Below are positions 26,186 to 33,045 of a stretch of DNA of 64,000 bases, piece after piece. A program made the translations under genes and the position numbers. Source of the DNA: Mucilaginibacter sp. KACC 22773 (GTDB lineage: Bacteria; Bacteroidota; Bacteroidia; Sphingobacteriales; Sphingobacteriaceae); NCBI RefSeq assembly GCF_028736215.1, contig NZ_CP117883.1, forward strand, positions 3,534,001 through 3,598,000, written 5' to 3'. Positions within the stretch are counted from its first letter, which is position 1; every line of letters begins with the position of its first letter. Below the pieces are notes generated by a model, which worked only from the letters and a program-made list of their open reading frames with translations, made no database searches and was not told the origin of the DNA.

Positions 26186-27163
26186 CTATATCGCTCCTTC
26201 TATCAATGTACCGTAAAATTCGCCCAGATCCATACCCGCAGCCCTAACCTGTTGCGGTATAAGGCTATTAGCAGATTGGCCTGGCGTTGTATTAATCTCA
26301 ATAAAATAAAAATCGTTACTGCCTTCCAGCAAAATAAAATCAACCCGTACCATGCCTTTGCAATTGAGGCGGATATAAACTTCGGTTACAATATCGGCTA
26401 TCAGTTCAACCTGTGCGGCCGGCAAATCAGCCGGGGTTACCTCTTTGGTTACACCAGATGTGTATTTGGCTTCGTAATCAAAAAAATCTTTGGTGGTTAA
26501 TATCTCTGTTGCAGGCAGCACGGTGATTTTACCATTCAGCCGGGCTATACCAATGCTAAACTCCCGGCCTTTTATAAATTCCTCTACCAGGATCTGTTCA
26601 TCTTCATGGAAGGCCTTTCTTAAAGCATCGGGCAAGCCGGCAACATTATAAACCTTGCTCATGCCCACGCTGCTGCCACCATTATTGGGTTTGATGAACA
26701 ACGGAAATTTAAGCGTAGCCGCTATAATAGCCACATCATGCATATCCTTTTCAAACAGGCGCATAGAATGGGCGGTATGCAGGCCATGTATCCCATTTAC
26801 TATAGTTTTAGTATACGCCTTGTTCATGGTAATAGCCGACGTAGTGGCATCACAGGTGTTATAAGGTATGCCCAGCATATCCAGGTACCCTTGTATTTTG
26901 CCGTCTTCGCCGGGAGTGCCGTGTATGGTGATAAAAGCAAAATCGAATTTGATTTTTTCGCCATCCAGCGCAATGCTGAAATCGTTTTTATCAACATCAA
27001 CAACACCATGGGCGGCTTCATGAATCCACCTATCGCGGTTTACATAAATGGTATAAACTTTATATTTTGAGGCATCAAGGCTGGCGGCAATATTTTTGGC
27101 GCTGTTTACAGATACTTCATACTCACCGGTAAAACCACCGGCCAAAAGGGCTATATTCTTCAT
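26186..27163 (-). CDS. ddl: D-alanine--D-alanine ligase
   Basis: Ddl makes the D-Ala-D-Ala dipeptide of peptidoglycan. The 325-residue ATP-grasp protein has LAGGFTGEYEVSVNSA (variant of the GGxSxEHxVS start), IHGTPGEDGKIQGYLDMLGIPY, LFIKPNNGGSSVGMSKV and the C-terminal DFILLEGSNDFYFIEINTTPGQ motif with metal-binding Glu and Asn. It is divergent from the PASTA protein gene, with an inverted repeat in the gap. The plus-strand neighbours mltG and PASTA also concern the cell wall. Confidence 0.96.
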   Translation of the reverse strand: MKNIALLAGGFTGEYEVSVNSAKNIAASLDASKYKVYTIYVNRDRWIHEAAHGVVDVDKNDFSIALDGEKIKFDFAFITIHGTPGEDGKIQGYLDMLGIPYNTCDATTSAITMNKAYTKTIVNGIHGLHTAHSMRLFEKDMHDVAIIAATLKFPLFIKPNNGGSSVGMSKVYNVAGLPDALRKAFHEDEQILVEEFIKGREFSIGIARLNGKITVLPATEILTTKDFFDYEAKYTSGVTKEVTPADLPAAQVELIADIVTEVYIRLNCKGMVRVDFILLEGSNDFYFIEINTTPGQSANSLIPQQVRAAGMDLGEFYGTLIEGAI

Positions 27164-27169
27164 ATTTGA

Positions 27170-27320
27170 GTCAGAAAGTCCGGAAGTCGGTAAAGTCCGG
27201 AAGTAAGGCTCAAATTTAATAATTATATGATGCGTCTGTAATTTAATTAGTCTTTGTCAACGACTAAAATGCGCATCGTTGCAACAAACTCCGGCTTCCC
27301 GACTTTCGGACTTTTCTGAC
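27170..27320. repeat. Inverted repeat in the divergent gap ddl/PASTA gene
   Basis: GTCAGAAAGTCCGGAAGTCGG (27170-27190; 21 nt) and its near-complement at 27299-27320 face each other about 108 bp apart. The right copy has one substitution and one extra base. The gap holds no gene. Confidence 0.65.
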
Positions 27321-27393
27321 TTTCCGACTATCAAATCCGAAATTATCACTATGTTTGATACTTATTTGACTGTAATTATCCCTACGCATACCA

Positions 27394-28185
27394 ATGAGCA
27401 AATTTGGTCTTTATTTAAAAACAAAATCTTTCCGTTATAACCTTTTAGGTGCAATTGTTACAGTAGTTGTAGTTGTTTTAATTGCCTTTTACAGCCTGGG
27501 ATATTATACTAATCATGGATCCGGGATACCTGTACCAAAGCTGAAAGGCGAGAAAATTGATCGCGCTATGGCATTATTAAAAGAGCAGGGCTTTGGCTAT
27601 AAAATAGATTCGGTTTATGTTGAGGATGTTGAGCCCGGCACCATTGTTGAACAGGATCCCGATGCCGGAACTAATGTGAAAGAAGGCCGCGTAATTTATT
27701 TAACCATGGTTACATTACAGGCGCCCCCCGTGGCCCTGCCCGATCTGGAACAGGCCAGCTACCGCGAAGCTACCGCTACCCTATCTAACTATGGCTTAAA
27801 AATTGGCGATACCACATACCGTTCGGATATTGCCCGCGACCGCATACTCGAAGTACGTTTTGGAGGGGTTGTTATTAAAACGGGGGCCAAACTGCCTAAA
27901 GGATCAAAAGTGGACCTTGTTTTAGGTGATGGCGCAGGAGCAAGCGAGGTAGCTATACCAGAACTGATTAATCTTGACCTTGACGCGGCACGTTTTGCCA
28001 TTAAAGGCGCCGGATTAACAATGGGTACAATAACATACCAGGGTTCCATAACCGACTCCACCAATGTAGTTGTAACCGCGCAATACCCCATGAGAACCGA
28101 CTCGCTGAGTAAAACCAGCATAGGTACACGCATGAATATTACTGTTTCACAAGGTGCAAAAACAAATGCAGCCCCAACAAATTAA
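27394..28185 (+). CDS. PASTA domain membrane protein
   Basis: The 263-residue protein has a short cytoplasmic start, one membrane helix (about 18-38), and three extracytoplasmic PASTA domains (about 45-110, 115-180, 185-255). Signs are VPKLKGEKIDRAMALLKEQGF and VEPGTIVEQDPDAGTNVKEGRVIYLTM in the first, given by region. PASTA domains bind peptidoglycan or muropeptides. Here they are not attached to a kinase or a penicillin-binding protein, which is a known Bacteroidota arrangement. The gene overlaps the rhodanese gene by 20 bp and lies in a plus-strand run with mltG. Confidence 0.92.
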   Translation: MSKFGLYLKTKSFRYNLLGAIVTVVVVVLIAFYSLGYYTNHGSGIPVPKLKGEKIDRAMALLKEQGFGYKIDSVYVEDVEPGTIVEQDPDAGTNVKEGRVIYLTMVTLQAPPVALPDLEQASYREATATLSNYGLKIGDTTYRSDIARDRILEVRFGGVVIKTGAKLPKGSKVDLVLGDGAGASEVAIPELINLDLDAARFAIKGAGLTMGTITYQGSITDSTNVVVTAQYPMRTDSLSKTSIGTRMNITVSQGAKTNAAPTN

Positions 28186-28474
28186 TGCAGCCGAACTGCT
28201 TGCCAGGATAACCCGGGGCGAACAACTCCATTTGATAGATGTACGCGAGGCTATTGAATATCAAACCTTTAATATAGGCGGGGTTAATGTCCCGCTAAGT
28301 ACCCTTGCTGACAAGCTAAATAACCTGGGTTACAACAAAACCGATGAATTAATCGTTATCTGCAAGGTTGGCTTACGCAGCGAAACCGCTCAAACACTAT
28401 TACTGCAAAACGGTTATCACAATGTTAAAAACTTAACAGGCGGATTGATTGCCATTCAAAAAATCAGACACTAA
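28166..28474 (+). CDS. Rhodanese-like domain protein
   Basis: The single-domain rhodanese has 102 residues from the ATG at 28166 (MQPQQINAAE); a GTG at 28154 would add four. The active-site loop is CKVGLRS, with catalytic Cys, matching the sulfurtransferase CxxGxR pattern. LIDVREAIEYQTFNIGGVNVPLS is the usual N-terminal motif. It may move sulfane sulfur or act in thiol homeostasis. It overlaps the end of the PASTA gene by 20 bp, so translation is probably coupled. Confidence 0.9.
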   Translation: MQPQQINAAELLARITRGEQLHLIDVREAIEYQTFNIGGVNVPLSTLADKLNNLGYNKTDELIVICKVGLRSETAQTLLLQNGYHNVKNLTGGLIAIQKIRH

Positions 28475-28659
28475 TTGGAACTAATTAAAGCGAATTGCAC
28501 GAATTAAATTAATGAAAAAACACAGAGCTAACGGGTTGTCATCTGCCTCATAAAAATCAAATTAATTATCACCTTAATTTTCTAATTCATTTAATTAGAC
28601 AACATTAGTGCAATTAGTGCGATAAAAACTAAATAATTACCATTTATAGCTAATTTATC

Positions 28660-29712
28660 ATGACTGAGAAAAAGTCAAAATCAGGACCATTAAAAAAATT
28701 CATTATCGCATTTGTAATTGTGATTGTCATCATACTGGCAGGTGTTGGTGTAAACTATTACTATAAGTATTTTGGCCCCAATGTAACTGCCAAACAGGAG
28801 TATTTATACATACATACCGGCGCAACCTATGCCGACGTAATAAAAACAGTACAAAATGAAGGTATGGTTAAAGATACCGTTACCTTTAACTGGGCGGCTG
28901 TAAATATGAACTATACACACCGGGTTAAGCCGGGCAGGTATCACCTGCACGAAGGTATGAGCAACCGCAAGCTCATTAATATGCTGGCATCCGGCACACA
29001 GGAGCCTGTACAACTGGAGTTTCATGGTTTACGGCAGAAGGAGCAATTTGCCGGTTTTGTTTCCAAAAAAATCGAGCCAGATTCGGCATCCATCATCAAC
29101 TTGCTTGATTCATCGGCATATGTGGCCAAATATGGTTTTACTACCGATAATGTGTACATCATGTTTATGCCCAACTCCTACCAAATGTACTGGAACACAT
29201 CGCCCGATAAATTCTTTAAAAAGATGTATGCCAACTACGAAAAATTCTGGACACCGGAGCGTAAGCAGAAGGCTGCTGCACTTAACCTTTCCCAACAGGA
29301 GGTATCTGTGTTAGCGTCGATAGTTGATGCCGAGGCTTTACATGACGACGAGATGCCTGTTATTGCCGGTTTATATCTTAACCGCCTTAAAAAGGGCATG
29401 AAATTGGAGGCCGACCCTACCGTAATTTTCGCCTTGAACGATTTTACCATCAAACGGGTTTTAAACAGGTACCTGTCCTACAACTCGCCATACAATACTT
29501 ACCTGCATACAGGCCTGCCCCCCGGCCCTATCATGATGCCATCTGTAAATGCTGTAAACGCCGTGCTTGATCATCAAAACAACGATTACATATACATGTG
29601 CGCCAAAGCCGATTTTTCGGGATATCACGCCTTTGCAAACAACGTTGCCGACCATTTAGTGAATGCCCATGCTTTTCAAAAAGCGCTTAACGAACGCAAC
29701 ATTAAAAGGTAA
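28660..29712 (+). CDS. mltG: Endolytic transglycosylase MltG (YceG family)
   Basis: MltG cuts nascent peptidoglycan strands at the inner membrane. The 350-residue protein has a membrane helix at about 13-32, a LysM-like part, and the YceG catalytic domain with VLASIVDAEALHDDEMPVIAGLYLNRL, KLEADPTVIFAL, SPYNTYLHTGLPPGPI and GYHAFANN, all given as landmarks. The conserved Glu after SIVxx is present. Its stop shares an A with the start of the thioesterase gene (TAATG). The gap before it contains imperfect inverted AT-rich repeats and no gene. Confidence 0.95.
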   Translation: MTEKKSKSGPLKKFIIAFVIVIVIILAGVGVNYYYKYFGPNVTAKQEYLYIHTGATYADVIKTVQNEGMVKDTVTFNWAAVNMNYTHRVKPGRYHLHEGMSNRKLINMLASGTQEPVQLEFHGLRQKEQFAGFVSKKIEPDSASIINLLDSSAYVAKYGFTTDNVYIMFMPNSYQMYWNTSPDKFFKKMYANYEKFWTPERKQKAAALNLSQQEVSVLASIVDAEALHDDEMPVIAGLYLNRLKKGMKLEADPTVIFALNDFTIKRVLNRYLSYNSPYNTYLHTGLPPGPIMMPSVNAVNAVLDHQNNDYIYMCAKADFSGYHAFANNVADHLVNAHAFQKALNERNIKR

Positions 29713-30119
29713 TGTTTGAGCATACCACCAAAATACGGGTGCGGTACGGCGAAACCGACCAGATGGGCTATATGTACTACGGTAATTATGCCGAGTTTTA
29801 TGAAGTTGGCCGCGTAGAAATGCTGCGCAGCCTTGGATTAACCTATAGCGGCATGGAACAGTCGGGCATTATGATGCCGGTGCTGGAGCTTAAATGCAAG
29901 TACCTGAAGCCCGCTTTGTACGATGAAGAAATAAGTGTAAAAGTGATTATGGATAAAATGCCCGGCATCCGTATTCATTTTCGTTATGAACTAACCAACG
30001 AAAAAGGCGAGTTGATTAATACCGGCGAAACCTTACTGGTTTTCATCAATATGAAAACAAACCGTCCCTGCTTGCCTCCTCAGGATTTTATAGATAAATT
30101 ATTCCCTTTTTTTGAGTAA
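29712..30119 (+). CDS. YbgC-type acyl-CoA thioesterase (hotdog fold)
   Basis: The 135-residue protein shows the 4-hydroxybenzoyl-CoA thioesterase/YbgC pattern: VRYGETDQMGYMYYGNYAEFYEVGRVEML, with the catalytic Asp in ETDQMG. The family hydrolyses acyl-CoA thioesters; in proteobacteria YbgC is linked to phospholipid enzymes and the Tol-Pal genes, which are absent here. The start codon overlaps the mltG stop by one base, and a YihY gene follows after 10 bp, so it is the middle of an operon. Confidence 0.92.
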   Translation: MFEHTTKIRVRYGETDQMGYMYYGNYAEFYEVGRVEMLRSLGLTYSGMEQSGIMMPVLELKCKYLKPALYDEEISVKVIMDKMPGIRIHFRYELTNEKGELINTGETLLVFINMKTNRPCLPPQDFIDKLFPFFE

Positions 30120-30129
30120 ATTTGGTTAG

Positions 30130-31110
30130 ATGAGATGGCTTCACCACTTTTTGCTGCGTTTTAGTTTTTACCGGTATATTATAGAGTGGACAAAATATAT
30201 CATTTTGCCAGGTTTTCGTCCGCTGCCGTTGTATACTGTGATTGATTTTTTTATCAAGGAGATCACTAAAACCTCATTAACTAACCGCGCATACGCGCTG
30301 GCCTATAGTTTTATGCTGGCCGTATTCCCTGCCACAATCTTTTTGTTTACGCTGATCCCTTATATACCCATAAAACACTTCCAGGGGACATTATTAACCG
30401 TTTTGGCATCAGTTATGCCCACAAACGCTTATTTAGCCTTCAGGGAGACACTTATTGACATTATCAAGAACCAAAATATCAAGTTGCTTTCGTTTGGTTT
30501 TTTATCAACCATGTACTTTGCCACCAATGGCGTAATTAACCTGATGAAGGCCTTCAACAAAGCATCGCTAATTACCGACCGGCGAAGCTGGCTCAAACGG
30601 CGGCTGGTTGCTACGGGCATTACCATAGCTATTAGTATGGCACTTTTTATTTCGATAGCCATTATGATTGCCGGCCAGGCCGTTATTCACTGGATTCAGC
30701 TGCACGTTAATAAAGAAAGTCATTTCTGGATCTACCCTATCATGTTGTTCCGGTGGATCATGATTATTATTATTATTTTTATCAGCATAGCCTGGTTGTA
30801 CAGATACGGCCCTGCCCATACAAAACGTTGGAACTTTGTAAATCCGGGCTCGGTACTGGCTACCGCGCTGGCAGTGCTTACTTCTCTTGGTTTTTCCTAT
30901 TATATCAACAATTTCTCATCATATAACAAAGTATACGGATCAATCGGAACTCTGATTGTAGTGATGCTTTGGATGTACATAAACTCGCTGATTTTGCTTA
31001 TCGGGTTTGAATTAAACGCGTCGGTTGAGCTTTCAAAACGCAGTTTAAGGGTGGTAAAACCACGTTTCAACAGCTTCAGGCAGAAAAAATCCGACCATTT
31101 TAAAAATTAA
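30130..31110 (+). CDS. YihY/BrkB family inner membrane protein
   Basis: The 326-residue protein has about six membrane helices and the family landmarks NRAYALAYSFMLAVFPATIFLFTLIPYIPI near the start, and KVYGSIGTLIVVMLWMYINSLILLIGFELNA near residue 275, cited by region. YihY/BrkB proteins were once thought to be RNase BN; their present role is unknown. A basic tail (RSLRVVKPRFNSFRQKK) closes the protein. It is the last gene of the plus-strand run and lies just before the tRNA-Ser gene. Confidence 0.93.
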   Translation: MRWLHHFLLRFSFYRYIIEWTKYIILPGFRPLPLYTVIDFFIKEITKTSLTNRAYALAYSFMLAVFPATIFLFTLIPYIPIKHFQGTLLTVLASVMPTNAYLAFRETLIDIIKNQNIKLLSFGFLSTMYFATNGVINLMKAFNKASLITDRRSWLKRRLVATGITIAISMALFISIAIMIAGQAVIHWIQLHVNKESHFWIYPIMLFRWIMIIIIIFISIAWLYRYGPAHTKRWNFVNPGSVLATALAVLTSLGFSYYINNFSSYNKVYGSIGTLIVVMLWMYINSLILLIGFELNASVELSKRSLRVVKPRFNSFRQKKSDHFKN

Positions 31111-31173
31111 TTATCTGTCTATCAAAAACTTAGCCACAAAAGTTAAGAAATTGAAAAAAAATCATTTCGATAC

Positions 31174-31203
31174 TTGTCAATCCGCTCCGGATTTGTACTT
31201 TTG
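31174..31203 (+). promoter_or_regulatory. Promoter of the tRNA-Ser gene
   Basis: TTG at 31174-31176 and TACTTTTG at 31196-31203 are separated by exactly 19 bp, the Bacteroidota housekeeping promoter form TTG-N19-TAnnTTTG. The -7 box ends 5 nt before the tRNA. Confidence 0.85.
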
Positions 31204-31208
31204 TCCCC

Positions 31209-31295
31209 GGAGAGCTGGCAGAGTGGTCGATTGCGGCAGTCTTGAAAACTGTTGAACTGTGAAAGGTTCCTGGGGTTCGAATCCCTAGCTCTCCG
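31209..31295 (+). tRNA. tRNA-Ser (UGA anticodon)
   Basis: The 87-nt gene folds as a class II tRNA. The acceptor GGAGAGC (31209-31215) pairs with GCTCTCC (31288-31294), with discriminator G at 31295. The anticodon stem GCAGT/ACTGT encloses loop CTTGAAA, giving anticodon TGA at 31243-31245. There is an extended variable arm and a T-arm with GGTTCGAATCC. CCA is not encoded. It is followed by a terminator and then by a broken integrase gene, so its 3' end is a candidate integration site. Confidence 0.97.
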
Positions 31296-31317
31296 CTGAT
31301 TTTGATATCAAATTATT

Positions 31318-31355
31318 TAAAAGCCTGCAAATCATATGATTGCGGGCTTTTGTTT
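31318..31355 (+). terminator. Terminator after tRNA-Ser
   Basis: AAAAGCCTGCAAATC and GATTGCGGGCTTTT form a stem with one G-T pair and a bulge around ATAT, followed by GTTTTTAT. It is placed 22 bp after the tRNA 3' end. Confidence 0.8.
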
Positions 31356-31532
31356 TTATATCAAACGCTCAATTCGCATATAATTAGTGCGTGATATGGT
31401 GAGTGAATTTTGAGAAACCCAAACTCACCGAATTAGTCATATCTATTTGACTATCAAGATGTTCAATATTTAAACATCTTGATTATGATCAGCTGCAAGC
31501 TTAGTTTTGTTTCACTTTTAATGTTATTTAAC

Positions 31533-32249
31533 ATGAAAACTAATTTCAGCTTACTCTTCTATTTGAAGAAACCAAAAAACTACACAGACGGCCCTGTGCC
31601 GATCTATCTTCGTATTACCGTTGCCGGTAAACGGTCTGAAACTACCACGGCACGAAGCTGCGATCCTTTGTAATGGAATAGCAAGGCAGGACGGTTAAAA
31701 GGAACCAAGGAAGCTTCCAGAACCTTTAATGCTTATCTTGACCAGTTACAAGCTATGGTGTATGACGCCCATCAAAGCCTTACGGAGCAAAAAGCAGTCA
31801 TTACAGCCGAACGGCTAAAAAGTAAACTCACCGGTAAAGCGGAATCCGTTAGGATGATCCTTGATGTATTTAAGGATCACAATGCACAGGTGGCTTCTTT
31901 GGTCGGTGCCGATTTCGCAAAAGGGACATTAGAGCGTTATCAAACCTCTTTAAAACATACTTCCGAATTTATCAAATGGAAGTATAATACCGCCGATATT
32001 GACATCCGGGATATTGATCATGATTTTATAGTAAGTTATGATTTCTACCTTCGCTCTATAAGAAGATGTGCAAATAATTCAGCTGTTAAATACCTTAAAA
32101 ACTTTAAAAAGATCGTGCGTATCTGTATTGCAAACGGTTGGTTAAACAGTGATCCTTTTGTGAATTACAAAGCGAAAGTAAAAGTAGTAGATAGAGTGTT
32201 TTTGAATAATCAAGAGTTGCAGCGGATGGCACTCAAGGTAATGATTTAA
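31533..32249 (+). pseudogene. Broken tyrosine recombinase/integrase (CTnDOT-like type)
   Basis: The frame opens with MKTNFSLLFYLKKPKN and PVPIYLRITVAGKRSE, the arm-binding domain of Bacteroidota tyrosine recombinases. An in-frame TAA at 31671-31673 interrupts it just before WNSKAGRLKGTKEASRTFNAYL, which continues in the same frame. The core-binding (SAM-like) domain follows (about 31860-32150, with YDFYLRSIRRCANNSAVKYLKNFKKI). The frame stops at 32249 just after VFLNNQELQRMALK, so the whole catalytic domain with its Arg/His/Tyr residues is gone. It is therefore dead twice over: nonsense and truncation. Its position just after a tRNA gene fits a relic of an integrated element. Confidence 0.88.
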
Positions 32250-33045
32250 CTGGTAATTGTAAAACGTAGCGTACTCTTCTTTTTTGATCTTATAAATCTT
32301 ATTGACAAAAAAATTTAAACCGAAAACTCTGTCTGTAAATATCGGCCAGCCGATATCATACGGGTGAGGATTTAACTCAAAGCGGCCGCGAAACTTGAAA
32401 TAGGTACCCGATATCATAAGGTTATTATACGTTTTTAATAAACAATATATTATAATTTGGTCTATCAGATTTCATAGGAAATATTAATTATCGAAAGGAT
32501 TCGATTCTCCTTTGGGCTACTACAATAAGTTTAAACCCCTAACAATTTAACTGTTAGGGGTTTACTTGGTTTTTGACTAAGATATTTCTCAATCACGTCT
32601 CTTTCTCAGATTAAATAACTACCTATTATTCAGAAAATTATGACATTTATATAATGTTCTAATCCCTTTTGGAGGTTTGTTTTGATATACGAGATCTTTC
32701 AACAAGTTTTAAATAAAAAGCCTTTTTACACAATTATCCCATTTGATACCCGGATAATTGATATATTAAAATATACAAAGTAGCAGGTCAGTCACAAAAT
32801 ACGGCATCACTTCGGGCTCATGGCCGGTGCCCTCCAAAGATTGGATCCTGATGCAAAGGCTTATAGCCCCAGGTACGCAAAGAGTACAATAATGGCTGCA
32901 CACATCCAGCATCAGGTCCAAACTTGGTATTTGCAGCTATTAGCAGCGGCTTGTCTTTATTGCTCAAAAAAGACACTTAATTTAACTGATCTCATTTAAC
33001 GATATGAGGAAACGATAAAGAACGACGAGCGGATTATTTTGATGC
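32250..33045. other. Decayed intergenic region behind the integrase relic
   Basis: About 800 bp without a supported gene. A minus-strand ORF entering from 32417 (MISGTYFKFRGRFELNPHPYD) crosses the integrase breakpoint and may be a fragment of an unknown gene. The sequence AAGGATTCGATTCTCCTTTGGGCTAC (split here as AAGGATTCGATTCTCC, 32495-32510, and TTTGGGCTAC) resembles the 3' end of a tRNA, but no 5' partner exists. A plus-strand open stretch near 32780-32999 lacks a family match. A hairpin at 32532-32564 is listed separately. Confidence 0.5.
32532..32564. terminator. Strong hairpin, terminator-like
   Basis: TAAACCCCTAACA (32532-32544) pairs perfectly with 32552-32564 around a 7-nt loop. A GG interruption precedes the following T-run (TTTTTGAC). 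It is far from any intact plus-strand gene, so it may be left from a deleted neighbour. Confidence 0.65.

Noticed and set aside
25940..26500. Plus-strand ORF of 186 codons with repeated PYQGVSGCFS-like decapeptides
   Set aside because: It reads through the 10-bp tandem repeat and then antisense through the end of ddl. The periodic peptide is a product of the DNA repeat, and no family resemblance or start signal supports it.
32142..32417. Minus-strand ORF of 91 codons beginning MISGTYFKFRGRFELNP
   Set aside because: Half of it is antisense to the integrase relic and the junction coincides with the integrase breakpoint. At most the first 52 codons could be a fragment of another gene; no family recognised.
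32495..32520. tRNA-like 3' end (TTCGATTCTCC followed by TTTGGGCTAC)
   Set aside because: The T-arm would need an 8-nt loop, and no matching 5' acceptor or anticodon arm is found upstream. It may be an attachment-site relic but not a tRNA gene.
32780..32999. Plus-strand open frame (GLMAGALQRLDPDAKAYSPR)
   Set aside because: Both strands are partly open here, no start signal or homology is evident, and the surrounding sequence is decayed.
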